Below, one piece after another: positions 22,195 through 32,199 of a stretch of DNA of 64,000 nucleotides. How positions within the stretch are numbered: position 1 is the first letter of the stretch; every line of letters begins with the position of its first letter. Under the pieces are notes generated by a model. The model made no database searches. It was not told the DNA's origin and saw only the letters and a program-made list of their open reading frames with translations. The DNA is from a virus: positions 62,001 through 126,000 of IMG/VR virus record IMGVR_UViG_3300008266_000006; one strand, given 5' to 3'. Made by a program: the position numbers and the translations under genes.

Positions 22195-24309
22195 TTATTG
22201 TTGTGTATTGCTATCCTTTATAAATTTTATTTCACAAGAATCTGTTGTGCAATAACGCTCTCCAATAGCATCAGCTGCCATTCCAGCATACACTCCAGAG
22301 AGATCTATTGGAAACAAAGACATTGAAGCTGTTGTATATTCCTCTTCTGTAATTTGAGTGTACGGCATTTGCGGGTATGTGTCGTTTCCGCTTGGAAGAA
22401 ACGATACAGTTTTTAACTGTCCATCATACATATGAAGAACTGTGCCAACATGCTGTGCTTCTGTATCTTTATTAAAAGATATTGTTACAGATACTGAATT
22501 ATCTGACCAGTATCTTTGTGCCATGGCAGCTAATGACATTTTTTCAAATATTGTTACGTCACGTTCTGCTCTTGCAGCTTCTGATTTAATTGGGAAGTAT
22601 ACAACAGATGTTGTATCTGGTGATTCAGATGCTGGTTCAACTGTGTAATTAGCCATTCTAAACAAGGGAAGCATTGGATCATCGTTAGAGAATCTAATTG
22701 TTCTATTGAAGAACTTTCCACCTGGGGTCCAGTGGACTCCAGGAGACTCTCCAGCAAGTATTGACACAGTTCCAGATGGCTTTACAGTTGTCATTTTAAT
22801 AGATTCACGAATACCTAGCCATTCTGAGTAAACGTTATCATATCTTTGTATTGTTTTGTAACCTTCGTCCATCCACTCACGAAGAGCTGGAACGCCGACA
22901 CGATCAGCAAAGTTTGCCACACCAGACATAGAAGTGCCGATGCGTCGGTTTCTTTGCATGATTGCATTTGTTTCTTCCCAGTGTGTTGGGAGAAGAGTAA
23001 CTGTTTTTGCATAGAGGTATGCAAACTTTAAGGTTCTCTTGTAGTCTTCTAGGCTTTCATGTCTGTTTAAATAAGTTTCTACTAGCGTGCAGCATTCAAA
23101 AGACTCTAATGATTGTTCCGCGCAAGGATTGTAGCCAGCTACACGATGATCCTTGTTGTTTGGTGCATCAGCAAGGCGCCCATACTTGCGGCTCATATCC
23201 ATCCAGAGAACTCCTGGCTCTCCATTACGAGCTATGCCCTCTACTATTGCGCTCAGGTCTGTCCCAACTTCAGTTTCCACTGAGTTATTTGACATCCATC
23301 CCCAGCCTGGAGCATTTGAATCATAGGAGTTTCTTTCTGGAAATACTTCAGCGTTTTTTAAATTTAAGAAATCTTGATCATCAATGCGGCCAATCAAAAG
23401 TTCTGCGGAACGGCGAACATTACCAGAAACCACACAAACACCAATTAAGTTACCAATGTCTGCGATGTCTTTTCTTGTAAGTTTTTCTCCAGCTCTACCA
23501 TTAAACATTTTTCTAATCTGCTTATGAAGCTTTTCTAAAGGCTCATGACCTGCAGCAATGCCACCAAAAGTTTTAATTGGAGTGCCAGCTGGTCTTATGA
23601 GAGAGTAATCAAAATATACTTCGTTTTGAGAAGACTTAAGATAAGAGTCAATCAACATTGCTGTTGAGATATACCAGCCCTCTCGAGTATCAGGAACAAT
23701 ATAGGTCGCAGTAGATGAGTCTACTGGATTTGGTGAATAGATTGTGAAGTCTTTATCTGCACCTTTGTCGTCAAAACCTACGCCAACACCCAACATAGAG
23801 GCTTCCATAAGGAAGGAAAAAGGCTTTGATGGATTTAACTTAGTCATTTCTGCTGTAGAAACAAAAGCGCAGTTTTGAAGTGCTGCTGAATTCTTTTGTA
23901 TGTTTACAATATTAGTTCCCATAGCCCACAAACCGCGACCTGGTGGTGTCCACTTCAAATTAAACAAACGATCAAAAGCTTCTTTAGCTGAAGCCTGTGC
24001 TTTTGCATCGTTCCATGGAAGCCTATTCTTTTTACAGTGATCTTTTTGCAGAGAGTACATTCCGTTGATAACTCTCTCACAAACATCTGACCAAGATTCT
24101 TTAGTTCCATCTTCTTTTAAGCGTGAGTATGTACGCAAAAAAGTAATTTCACCCACAGAGTTTCCTCCAGCATCTCTGTAACCAAAAGGAGCAATCTTTT
24201 CTTTATAGCTAGCTATAAAATCATCGGTTAATTTAAAAGAAAACATTGATGATAATTTATTGGCGATTGGTGCTAAATCGGGATTTCCGTTTTCAATTTC
24301 TTCTGACAT
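22195..24309 (-). CDS. nrdJ: Class II (B12-dependent) ribonucleotide reductase
   Basis: A 704-aa monomeric reductase of the adenosylcobalamin-dependent triphosphate type. Visible landmarks are the N-terminal WTPPGRGLWAMGT, ALQNCAFVST (first active-site Cys), EASMLGVGVGFDDKG, VSGNVRRSAELLIG, GYNPCAEQSLESFECC with the NPC-E radical site, and KPSGTVSILAGESPGVHW. A C-terminal CTTDSC pair may serve as the reducing dithiol. It makes deoxynucleotides without oxygen dependence but needs the host's B12. No in-frame CGG in 704 codons. Confidence 0.93.
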   Translation of the reverse strand: MSEEIENGNPDLAPIANKLSSMFSFKLTDDFIASYKEKIAPFGYRDAGGNSVGEITFLRTYSRLKEDGTKESWSDVCERVINGMYSLQKDHCKKNRLPWNDAKAQASAKEAFDRLFNLKWTPPGRGLWAMGTNIVNIQKNSAALQNCAFVSTAEMTKLNPSKPFSFLMEASMLGVGVGFDDKGADKDFTIYSPNPVDSSTATYIVPDTREGWYISTAMLIDSYLKSSQNEVYFDYSLIRPAGTPIKTFGGIAAGHEPLEKLHKQIRKMFNGRAGEKLTRKDIADIGNLIGVCVVSGNVRRSAELLIGRIDDQDFLNLKNAEVFPERNSYDSNAPGWGWMSNNSVETEVGTDLSAIVEGIARNGEPGVLWMDMSRKYGRLADAPNNKDHRVAGYNPCAEQSLESFECCTLVETYLNRHESLEDYKRTLKFAYLYAKTVTLLPTHWEETNAIMQRNRRIGTSMSGVANFADRVGVPALREWMDEGYKTIQRYDNVYSEWLGIRESIKMTTVKPSGTVSILAGESPGVHWTPGGKFFNRTIRFSNDDPMLPLFRMANYTVEPASESPDTTSVVYFPIKSEAARAERDVTIFEKMSLAAMAQRYWSDNSVSVTISFNKDTEAQHVGTVLHMYDGQLKTVSFLPSGNDTYPQMPYTQITEEEYTTASMSLFPIDLSGVYAGMAADAIGERYCTTDSCEIKFIKDSNTQQ

Positions 24310-24318
24310 TTATTTCTC

Positions 24319-25011
24319 CTATTTAATGGTTTTTACGTAATTTGAATTGGTTTTTTGCATTTCTGCTTTTTTTATTTTTATAATTTGTTCTGTAGAATAT
24401 ATTTTATGAATTTCTTTTTCCACAAAATATCCACTTCTCCAGTTTAAAACTTTTTCTACATTTGAACTATAATTAGTAAACAAATTACAGACAACTGCAC
24501 CGCCATAAATCTTAATAAGATTTTTCATTTTTGTCACAGCTTCTTCTTTTTTGTCTTGGCTAGAGAAAGACTCTTTGTCTAGTCTTTCATACAGCCAGTT
24601 ATAAGCCTGCCTAGTTAAGGGGGGTATATCTATGTGATCAAATATACCTTCCTTAAGAATAAGGGCTCTATTTTTTTCTATTTGCATATCTGTTTTGATT
24701 GTATCCTTAAATAGGGACAACCAATCTCTTTCATTGAACTGCGGCCAACCACTCACCCAAAAAAGCAGTACGTGTTTTTCTTCTGGTATCGCACTTTTGT
24801 TAATTACTGGAGACAGGCATGCACATGCAACAGATTTTTTTATGAATTCTTTTGCCTTATCTTCACCAAGCTTTTTCTTTTGTACTGACCAAAGCTGCGC
24901 AAGTTTTTCTGGCCAATCTGATTCACCCAAATATAAGGTTAAATATTTATCAGCTAATTCAACTGTAAGAGCGTTGTTGGCAACAAATTGCTCTAATAGT
25001 TGTATAGACAT
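24319..25011 (-). CDS. Helical protein of unknown function upstream of nrdJ
   Basis: A 230-aa mainly helical protein (starts MSIQLLEQFVANNALTVE). No motif, signal or membrane segment is recognised. Segments such as LLFWVSGWPQFNERDWLSLF and IDIPPLTRQAYNWLYERL suggest a folded globular domain. It is the first gene after the hairpin at 25064-25088 and therefore probably the first of the metabolism transcript. Confidence 0.6.
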   Translation of the reverse strand: MSIQLLEQFVANNALTVELADKYLTLYLGESDWPEKLAQLWSVQKKKLGEDKAKEFIKKSVACACLSPVINKSAIPEEKHVLLFWVSGWPQFNERDWLSLFKDTIKTDMQIEKNRALILKEGIFDHIDIPPLTRQAYNWLYERLDKESFSSQDKKEEAVTKMKNLIKIYGGAVVCNLFTNYSSNVEKVLNWRSGYFVEKEIHKIYSTEQIIKIKKAEMQKTNSNYVKTIK

Positions 25012-25063
25012 ATGTAATCCTCTTTGCTTGTATCAAAAGTTATAAACTTGGTCTAATAATACA

Positions 25064-25088
25064 ATTCCCGCCCACTAGGGGCGGGAAT
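25064..25088 (-). terminator. Strong hairpin terminator between tail block and metabolism block
   Basis: A perfect 10-bp stem ATTCCCGCCC / GGGCGGGAAT with a 5-base loop lies in the 142-base gap after the tail-block gene at 25154. On the minus strand the stem is followed by TGTATTATT, a weak U-tract. On the plus strand a run of six T starts 5 bases after the stem. It is the only GC-rich inverted repeat in the region and very likely ends or thins out transcription of the structural genes. Confidence 0.7.
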
Positions 25089-25108
25089 CTAATTTTTTCG
25101 CCCTGCTA

Positions 25109-25135
25109 ATTATAGCAGGTGTTTTGTTGCATCAA
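25109..25135 (-). promoter_or_regulatory. Extended -10 promoter before the metabolism block
   Basis: On the minus strand TGCTATAAT (perfect TATAAT at 25114-25109 with an extended TGn) lies in the intergenic gap. A weak -35, TTGATG, is at 25135-25130 with a short 15-base spacer. The -10 is embedded in a 7-bp inverted repeat CCTGCTA/TAGCAGG. A start here would run into the hairpin at 25064-25088, so its role may be regulated read-through. Confidence 0.4.
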
Positions 25136-25153
25136 CTATTGTGATGAAAAAGT

Positions 25154-25774
25154 TTAGAGAGCTTTTGTGGACTCGAGTCCTTTATATTCTCTAACTTTGT
25201 TTCTACCATAATCAGAAGATGTGTTAGCCTGACCATATCCACTTGTGAATATTTGTGCACTTGCTACACCAATAAATTCTGTTGGTCTAAACAAGCCAAA
25301 CGATGCTGCTGCACCTTGTGCTTCTGTTCTTGGTCCATGACCATAACCACTTGCAAATACTTCCGCTGAAGTAACACCATCAAAGAAGTAGTTGCTATAA
25401 AGAGCATAGTCATTTTCTCTGTCTGCGGCATGACCATAGCCACTACCAAACGCCTGTGCTCCAGCTAAGCCTTTGTATTCAAGCGGTCTGTATCTTGAAC
25501 CGTCGTATGTAGCTTTACCATCTGGGAAAGTTCCTGCCAAAGGCGTTGTGCCATCATAAAGGGTTGATCCAGTAAAGAGTTGTGAAAGAAATCTATTACC
25601 TGGGCGATCACCACTACCAGGAACATTATGATTGTCTGGTGCACCATCCAACAGACCTTTTGCAAAGAGTGGATAGAATGAATAGGTGCCGGCTGTGCCC
25701 TTAAATGAGTTAATCATCTCATTTGAGTTGCGACCCTTCAAGACTGGTCTACGACCTACATAAAAAGTAGCCAT
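25154..25774 (-). CDS. Structural protein with SGYG repeats
   Basis: A 206-aa Gly/Tyr-rich protein, the last gene of the structural block. The C-terminal half has three imperfect copies of a unit of about 40 residues centred on SGYGH/Q: LAGAQAFGSGYGHAADREND, SAEVFASGYGHGPRTEAQ and SAQIFTSGYGQANTSSDY, each preceded by a YKGL or FIGV-like strand. The start ATFYVGRRPVLKGRNSNEM resembles small decoration or fibre proteins of actinophages, but no family is assigned. Strong ribosome site (AAGGAG). Probably a virion surface protein. Confidence 0.6.
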   Translation of the reverse strand: MATFYVGRRPVLKGRNSNEMINSFKGTAGTYSFYPLFAKGLLDGAPDNHNVPGSGDRPGNRFLSQLFTGSTLYDGTTPLAGTFPDGKATYDGSRYRPLEYKGLAGAQAFGSGYGHAADRENDYALYSNYFFDGVTSAEVFASGYGHGPRTEAQGAAASFGLFRPTEFIGVASAQIFTSGYGQANTSSDYGRNKVREYKGLESTKAL

Positions 25775-25839
25775 TTATTTGTCTCCTTATTGAAAAATAT
25801 ATCTATATAGTAAAAAGAAATGCCGATTTTCACCTTTAA

Positions 25840-27102
25840 TTATAAATTATAATCAACTTCTATAATTAAATCTGAAAGAACTGGTGGTATTTTGTCCTCT
25901 AGCATATTTAAAGTAACCTCTACATATACATGATCAGACGTATTTGGGTTATTTAAAGAATAACTCCCACCATTAGGGTAAAAAACCCTATAGCCAAAAA
26001 CACTAGACAATAGTGATTGGCTTACGTTATAAACTTTTGGTGAGACATTCAAAACCTCATTAATCGTATTGCCTGCTGGCGCATCAAATCTTATAAAGGT
26101 TTTTCCAGAAGTAATAAATTTGTCATACCTAACATCAAGATCAGAGAGACCATAAGTATAAACATATACATTATTTTCTTTGACATAATTTCTCTGTCTT
26201 AAAAGAACCCTTATTGCTGTTATCGGAGTATCAGCAAAGTAAAACTTTAGTGGGCTAGAATTAACTACCGTATCTGAACCAGCAACTGACCAACCGCCTG
26301 GTGGGACCTTGCCTAACGCGTCATATTCACTATCATATAACCCTGAATTAAGGGGGCTGTACCCATCTTTATCTGTTAGACTTGGGCTTGGCACTGTGGT
26401 GTATTCGATTTTAACAACGTCAACTCCACTAGCCGGGAATGGGGAAAGTGATATTGAGTTAGTTAAAGAACTGCCAATAGATCCTATTGGAATTTTTACA
26501 TACACATACATGCTAACACCAAGTGGATTTGGCTCATTCAAAATAACATTTCTTCTCCAAACCTTATCTGGCTGATTCAAGAACGCATATTGAACTGGCG
26601 TAGTATCTATCAATGCTCCATTGCCATCGCCTCCTGCTAAATTAGGATCTACTCTAGTCTCCAAAAAGTCTGGGATGACTTGACCCTTAACAGAATTAAC
26701 AAATTTTATCTTAGAATGAGATGAACCAGATGCTGCAGGCAGTGTCAAATGATTGTAGTAATCATTGAACTCTAGGGCACCGGATGCTGCTATTGCATAG
26801 CTTGTTGACACAAATGCAGACAAATCAACCTGTGTTTTTGAGTGGATAGAAAGCTGATTAGTATTTATGCTTTCTATATTTCTAACTCTGTCTTGCAAAT
26901 CTCTTAGAGCAGAAGTCAAAAACATATTTTCTTTAACAATTCTTTCTATAATTTCAGTAATTTTTTTATCCAAAACACCATATTTGTTATAGAGATATAC
27001 CAAGTCTGCATAATTTTGTTCTATGCGCTCGTTAAAGTCAGTGCTTGAAATAGGGCCATGATATTGAATTGGCTTTTTTTGTGTATAAATAAAATCAGAC
27101 AT
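25840..27102 (-). CDS. Tail/baseplate fibre-like protein
   Basis: A 420-aa protein with a helical coiled-coil N-terminus (about residues 25-85, KITEIIERIVKENMFLTSAL) and a long beta-rich C-terminal part. The opening KKPIQYHGPISSTDFNERIEQN parallels that of the next gene (LVYKGPVPSSILNLANDQL), so the two N-termini are probably related attachment domains. Ends in VPPVLSDLIIEVDYNL-like strand. Best read as a tail-fibre or baseplate-associated component; no enzymatic motif seen. Confidence 0.6.
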   Translation of the reverse strand: MSDFIYTQKKPIQYHGPISSTDFNERIEQNYADLVYLYNKYGVLDKKITEIIERIVKENMFLTSALRDLQDRVRNIESINTNQLSIHSKTQVDLSAFVSTSYAIAASGALEFNDYYNHLTLPAASGSSHSKIKFVNSVKGQVIPDFLETRVDPNLAGGDGNGALIDTTPVQYAFLNQPDKVWRRNVILNEPNPLGVSMYVYVKIPIGSIGSSLTNSISLSPFPASGVDVVKIEYTTVPSPSLTDKDGYSPLNSGLYDSEYDALGKVPPGGWSVAGSDTVVNSSPLKFYFADTPITAIRVLLRQRNYVKENNVYVYTYGLSDLDVRYDKFITSGKTFIRFDAPAGNTINEVLNVSPKVYNVSQSLLSSVFGYRVFYPNGGSYSLNNPNTSDHVYVEVTLNMLEDKIPPVLSDLIIEVDYNL

Positions 27103-27110
27103 TTAATCTC

Positions 27111-27548
27111 CTAGTTTTCTCCTCTTAATTTTGCTTCAATTATGTCTAATTTTCTTGACAAATTAGATATTATTGCAGAATTAAGCTGAGGTTTATTGAA
27201 CTCTAAACTATCTTCATAATATGGTGTACTTGATTCAACTACATATTCTTGAGTGGTTTCGTCATATGAAACGTACTGTGAATATATCGTCATTAATAAA
27301 TCTTCATTTAAATAGTAATCTGGGGTTGCTAAATTTAGATCATTTCTTGATATATCACTAGATTGGTCAATTAAAGCTTGGAGGTTTTCAAGCTTTTTAT
27401 TGAGCCTATTAATGTCCATGTACAATTGGTCATTGGCTAGGTTTAATATGCTTGAAGGAACAGGGCCCTTGTAAACCAAACGTTGCCTATTCAACAGTGG
27501 CTCAAATATAGTTTCTCTTTTATTGTTTTCGGAATATGAAATTGTCAT
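27111..27548 (-). CDS. Small tail-associated coiled-coil protein
   Basis: A 145-aa protein sharing the GP(I/V)-SS attachment-type start with the 420-aa protein and having a coiled coil (INRLNKKLENLQALIDQSS) and a C-terminal helix (NAIISNLSRKLDIIEAKL-like). It looks like the stalk part of a fibre protein without the beta-rich head. Spacing to neighbours is 7 to 8 bases. Confidence 0.55.
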   Translation of the reverse strand: MTISYSENNKRETIFEPLLNRQRLVYKGPVPSSILNLANDQLYMDINRLNKKLENLQALIDQSSDISRNDLNLATPDYYLNEDLLMTIYSQYVSYDETTQEYVVESSTPYYEDSLEFNKPQLNSAIISNLSRKLDIIEAKLRGEN

Positions 27549-27555
27549 ATAATAC

Positions 27556-29763
27556 CTAGTGTTTAAACTTTAATGTATAAGAATTTAAAGCTGGAGAAGA
27601 GTATGAATCTGAACCCCTAAAAAAATCCGCTCTTAGCTTTATAAACTGCGGTCTGTCTTGATTGTTCGCAAAATAGTATACCTTACTTCCATCTTTAATT
27701 TCTTCAGTTCTTCTATATACTATTTCCTTATTGTTTTCATAATCTATTATTGAGAAAACATTGTCGTTATTTGAATATCTATTTCTTAGATCTTCTATTT
27801 TCACATAGGATAAATAATTTCTGTATACTTCTGCATTAGGTATCGTTAGTAGGGACTGATTCTCCATCAAAGAAATACTTCCATTAAACGAAGTGCCTAT
27901 GCCATTAGTAGTATTTGTAGACTTGTTAATAATGATAAGTATTGTATTTTGTCCTTTATTAAAATTCCACGTTAATGAAGATGACAAAATTCCTGGAGCT
28001 AGCATTCCAGCGTTAGATAGTTCTATGCCATTTAAATACACGTTGACATCCCAGTACTGAGCATCAAGAGATTTAAGAAAGTTTTTTGTTATTGTGAGTG
28101 GCTTGTCCATAAAAACATTTGTTGTTAAATATATGCTTCCAAATGGAACACTTTGAGCCTGGTAGAACTCTTGAGTTGATTCCACTGAATTAAATGCAGT
28201 TGTATAAACGATGTCATTTCTTGTGCCAGAAATTACTTCTTGCCAAGTAGTTCTATCTAACGCAGTTCCAGTGACATAAGAAACTTGAATCTGATTGCTT
28301 GTAACGCTTTCCAGAATGTATGGTTCATACGGCTCTGAATTTTTTGGAAACTTACACAATCTATAGACATTAAAATTTCTAGATAGAGCATCGTTTTGAT
28401 AGAAGTAAGCTTGTATAGGGTTATTGTAGGTAGTAGTTCTTGGAATTTGTATCATGCTATCAAAAGTAGAATCAATCGAAGTACCAGTTTGTTTATCTAA
28501 ACTTGATTCAACAAGTCTAGTCCCCTTAAAGTCAATAATACTTGGTTGACTAGAATTTTTTTCTGAAGATGGAGAAATACCAATCCAATTAAAAGAATTT
28601 ATATCTGTAGATGAACCATTATCTACAGCCACATAATAGTTTATTGCAGTACCAGGTGGCACTTGTTGCTCAGCGTCAAAAACAACTTCATCTATTGCTA
28701 AGTCTGGATTCTGAGCATTAGGTAAGCCAATAGATTTACTCACATAAATCGCTGAAGAACTATAGTATGGAGCAGTTATAATTAATTCTTCTATTCTGAA
28801 ATCATATATATAAGCTATTTGTCCATTTTTATCAGAAACATAATCAGGCTCTACTTTAGTCAGGTATATTTCTATCATAGAAGTCTTTTTTGTTGAAAAA
28901 TTAAAAGAAAAATTATCGTAATCAGTTGCACTATCTTTTGTAAAAAATAAAGACTTAGATCTATCTATAGGATCTATGACTAAAATGCTTGTTTCAACTG
29001 GTTTTTGAGAATTTATTCTTCCTTCAACTACTGATATGCCGCTAGTTTCAGTGTTATATAGAGTGACTGGTACATTAATTTTTAGAGTACAAATTCCAAT
29101 TGTACTGGACTCATATTTCATGGACCATTCACTGTTGTTTAAGCCATTAAAAACATTAGAAAAATCTGTATTTTGTTGACTGATTTTTGTTTGACCGTCT
29201 AGATATAGATCTACTTTGGCGTTAGAAACTTTGTTTAAAATATTACCAACATAATTAAACAGCCCTGAAGTCTCTTTTGGCAATGATGCTTTTCGTGCCA
29301 AAGTGTCTACAATTGCCGTAGTGTTATTTAAGTCTGTATGATTTGTATTGTTAAAAGCTTCCGTAAAAGCAAAGTAGTACCCGTCAGTATTATTTATGCT
29401 AAACAAATAGTCATCTACTGTTTTTTCTAGTTCTGCTCTTCTACTCTTTAAATTATCTATTCTAAACTTAAATGCTGAAACCAATTCATAAAGTTGCTCA
29501 AGTTCTTCATGATAGTCTTCATACAAAACATCTAGGTTAAAACCTGTGTGTACTAAAATTCTATTGAGTTTATCAATGTCTACATATGAGCTAGCGTTAA
29601 GATCATTAAACGGAACAGGTATTGGTTGACCTGGTTTAAATCTAGAAAAATATCTTCCGTATATTGAAGAAATTTCTTCAGTTGAAGGCTCTGATCCTAA
29701 AGAATAGTATATTTTATATATTGTTTCAAGAAATCTTTTTTTCTGTATATTTTCTATAGACAT
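27556..29763 (-). CDS. Large tail/baseplate protein, paralogue A
   Basis: A 735-aa protein: N-terminal helices (to about residue 120, with ELEQLYELVSAFKFRIDNLK) then a YYFAFTEAFNNTNHTDL segment and long beta-rich repeats ending in SPALNSYTLKFKH. The order coiled coil, a short 'aromatic-SF/AFN' segment and beta-sandwich domains is shared with the 808-aa and 891-aa products that follow, pointing to three tandem paralogues. Probably baseplate periphery or side fibres. Confidence 0.6.
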   Translation of the reverse strand: MSIENIQKKRFLETIYKIYYSLGSEPSTEEISSIYGRYFSRFKPGQPIPVPFNDLNASSYVDIDKLNRILVHTGFNLDVLYEDYHEELEQLYELVSAFKFRIDNLKSRRAELEKTVDDYLFSINNTDGYYFAFTEAFNNTNHTDLNNTTAIVDTLARKASLPKETSGLFNYVGNILNKVSNAKVDLYLDGQTKISQQNTDFSNVFNGLNNSEWSMKYESSTIGICTLKINVPVTLYNTETSGISVVEGRINSQKPVETSILVIDPIDRSKSLFFTKDSATDYDNFSFNFSTKKTSMIEIYLTKVEPDYVSDKNGQIAYIYDFRIEELIITAPYYSSSAIYVSKSIGLPNAQNPDLAIDEVVFDAEQQVPPGTAINYYVAVDNGSSTDINSFNWIGISPSSEKNSSQPSIIDFKGTRLVESSLDKQTGTSIDSTFDSMIQIPRTTTYNNPIQAYFYQNDALSRNFNVYRLCKFPKNSEPYEPYILESVTSNQIQVSYVTGTALDRTTWQEVISGTRNDIVYTTAFNSVESTQEFYQAQSVPFGSIYLTTNVFMDKPLTITKNFLKSLDAQYWDVNVYLNGIELSNAGMLAPGILSSSLTWNFNKGQNTILIIINKSTNTTNGIGTSFNGSISLMENQSLLTIPNAEVYRNYLSYVKIEDLRNRYSNNDNVFSIIDYENNKEIVYRRTEEIKDGSKVYYFANNQDRPQFIKLRADFFRGSDSYSSPALNSYTLKFKH

Positions 29764-29765
29764 AA

Positions 29766-32192
29766 CTACCTAAACCTAGCTCCAATTTTATAGTAATAAA
29801 CTATTGGTGTGTTGTTTATTGTCCTATCTTTTTTGATTTCTATTTTAACTATAATCGAATTTATTGGATTCGGCACTCCGGGATCTTTACCACTGTTCAA
29901 GTACATAATCTGTGGAAGAGCTGTATCATTAGTTAAATTTTGATTAAAAACTAAAACTTCTGGAGTTCCAGTATAGTTTCTTTCAATTGGTTGTATGGGG
30001 AAATATTTGACGCCACCATCTACGCTAATAGAATATTTAACATATGATTGGTTTTGAGTACCTTCTGGAATAAAATCCGCTGCGTACAAGGTAACCATAT
30101 CTAAGTTTCCTGTCACAAAAAATGGTTTTGATATTATTTCTGCTGACTCTTGAAATGTTTCTTTGCCAAAAGAAATATCTCTTATACCTATACTTGCTCT
30201 TTTTGCCTTTAGTTCTTCAAAGTTTCTTTTAAGGTTTAAAGATACTTTATTAGCTTTATTAATTTTTTCAGTGTATTTTTCTACAACAATATTATTTTGC
30301 GTTGGTGCATCCAAAACTTTAATGCATAGCCCATAGCTTTTAGAAATGTCTGTTGTAGGCAGAGAAGTTGTTGAAGATGAACCTACTGAGAACTTAAATT
30401 GATTTACACTTGGTGTTTCTGTAACTGTAAATATGCCAAAAATATCAACGGTAGACCATCTATCTCTTATGTAAACCTTGTCGCCAACTGAAACACCATG
30501 GTTTGCAGATGTGTTTAAAGTAGCTATTCCAGAAGCTATGCTTATGCTACTCATTTTTATTTTTAAATTTGTTGTTGGATCGTACTTTGTCGGATCAATT
30601 AAAACACAAGCAGACGGGAAGTTTGCGTTTATCATACGCTGCTTTGTTGCGTCCATTAATTCCTGTGAGGAAAACCCAATTGAATTTTCTTTTGTTGTAA
30701 ATAAATCTATATTAAGATCAACATCTTTTTTGTACCAATAAAAAGAATTTTGACCAACATTTATTTTAACCTGGTATTTTGTTTCCCCTGCTACTTGATT
30801 GTTGTAAGTCACTGTAATTTGCTTTGTATCCGAAGCAGAAGATTTAAAGTCAGTTGGCCTATTTATGTTAGGAACTAAGGTGTTCTTATCCCAAGATACG
30901 TTTTGTGCTGCAGCCCCCAAGACTGCTTCTGGCTGAAAGTGGGTTTGATTATTCCATTTTGTAGTTGAATTAATTTCGTAAGGTGTCCAGTACGCGTGTC
31001 TGATAACTGTATCCTTAAACTGATCTTGTTCAAAAGTAATATATACTTTATTTACAATCTTCTCTTCAAATCTGAATACACCTTTATTGTAGAAAAAGTT
31101 TTTATAATTATTTATATTTTTCTGAGAAACATCTGACGCTATATAAACTGGTCCATTATTTATAATCTCATAAGTTGTATTAGTTTTTTGATTATATAAT
31201 TTTAATGAAGTTACTTTTACATTATTTATTAGTGCATTTGCTCCTTGAATATCATAACCAAAAAATGGTATGATTGAAATATAATTTATATACTCACCAG
31301 TTCTATTCTGTGTAGAAAATTCTAAGGTTAATTTAAGAGGTTTTGTTGTATCAAAATTTGCCCAATTAATGTAATTTGATCCATCAAAATACTGAAATTC
31401 ATATGAAGGTCTATTAGTTAGGCTTTCAGCCAAAACATTGATTGCTTCGTACTCAAAATATGTAGCTGGGCTATTGTCTGTAATAGCTGATTCAGTAGAT
31501 CTTAAAATGCTAGAATCTTTTTCATAAATAAACTGAGTATTATTTATGTCTTTGTAAAAAAGGAAGTGGTTCCCCTTTAATCCATTTGACAAACCAGCAA
31601 AAGGGACTTCTGTCGAAATGCTTTCGTTATAGTTTTGATTTATTACACGAATATTCCCTTTGGTTTTTTTACTTGTTGTTTTTGCAAGCGTTGCATAGCC
31701 GTCAGATATGTCGGGGACTAAACCAGCTTGTATCTTTCTTGCATCTACTTTTGAGAGATCATTAAAAGAATCACCAAAATACCAGGCATCTACAGATGGG
31801 CTTTGTGAATACATTTCCAAGACATTAATTTTAGATTTAATTCTTGATATTGAATTTTTTTCTGATTCTAATGAGTTTGTGAAAACATTAAAAGTGTTTA
31901 TATAATTTGCTGACATAGCTTCAAGCTGGTTTGTCATTATGTTAAGGTCTTTTGACATAGCTGCTATGATCTCATTAAATACAGCTGAGTTAGGTATGTC
32001 AGCTTTCTGGAATAACTTTATATCAAAAGATGTACCGCCAATTTTATTGTGTATTTCAGATAGCAATTTTTGATATTCAGCGTCAAAGACATTCGGTGGT
32101 ACGTTTTTTTGAGTTACATACTCTGCAATAAATCGTTGAACTTTTGATATTATTTGAGAATATACTAAACTGTCTGTTGATAATTGAGCCAT
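29766..32192 (-). CDS. Large tail/baseplate protein, paralogue B
   Basis: An 808-aa protein. Helical N-terminus (about residues 1-110, SLESEKNSISRIKSKINVL), then DAWYFGDSFNDLSKVDARKI, matching the YYFAFTEAFNN segment of its neighbour, then beta-rich domains. One module reads ASGIATLNTSANHGVSVGDK, typical of short beta-sandwich tail domains. Ends with PIVYYYKIGARFR. No enzymatic motif. Likely a structural paralogue of the 735-aa protein. Confidence 0.6.
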   Translation of the reverse strand: MAQLSTDSLVYSQIISKVQRFIAEYVTQKNVPPNVFDAEYQKLLSEIHNKIGGTSFDIKLFQKADIPNSAVFNEIIAAMSKDLNIMTNQLEAMSANYINTFNVFTNSLESEKNSISRIKSKINVLEMYSQSPSVDAWYFGDSFNDLSKVDARKIQAGLVPDISDGYATLAKTTSKKTKGNIRVINQNYNESISTEVPFAGLSNGLKGNHFLFYKDINNTQFIYEKDSSILRSTESAITDNSPATYFEYEAINVLAESLTNRPSYEFQYFDGSNYINWANFDTTKPLKLTLEFSTQNRTGEYINYISIIPFFGYDIQGANALINNVKVTSLKLYNQKTNTTYEIINNGPVYIASDVSQKNINNYKNFFYNKGVFRFEEKIVNKVYITFEQDQFKDTVIRHAYWTPYEINSTTKWNNQTHFQPEAVLGAAAQNVSWDKNTLVPNINRPTDFKSSASDTKQITVTYNNQVAGETKYQVKINVGQNSFYWYKKDVDLNIDLFTTKENSIGFSSQELMDATKQRMINANFPSACVLIDPTKYDPTTNLKIKMSSISIASGIATLNTSANHGVSVGDKVYIRDRWSTVDIFGIFTVTETPSVNQFKFSVGSSSTTSLPTTDISKSYGLCIKVLDAPTQNNIVVEKYTEKINKANKVSLNLKRNFEELKAKRASIGIRDISFGKETFQESAEIISKPFFVTGNLDMVTLYAADFIPEGTQNQSYVKYSISVDGGVKYFPIQPIERNYTGTPEVLVFNQNLTNDTALPQIMYLNSGKDPGVPNPINSIIVKIEIKKDRTINNTPIVYYYKIGARFR

Positions 32193-32199
32193 ATAAAAC

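Noticed and set aside
25109-25135. A firm strong promoter before the metabolism block
   Set aside because: The -10 is perfect and extended but the -35 spacing is poor and a hairpin lies directly downstream, so it is reported only as a weak candidate.
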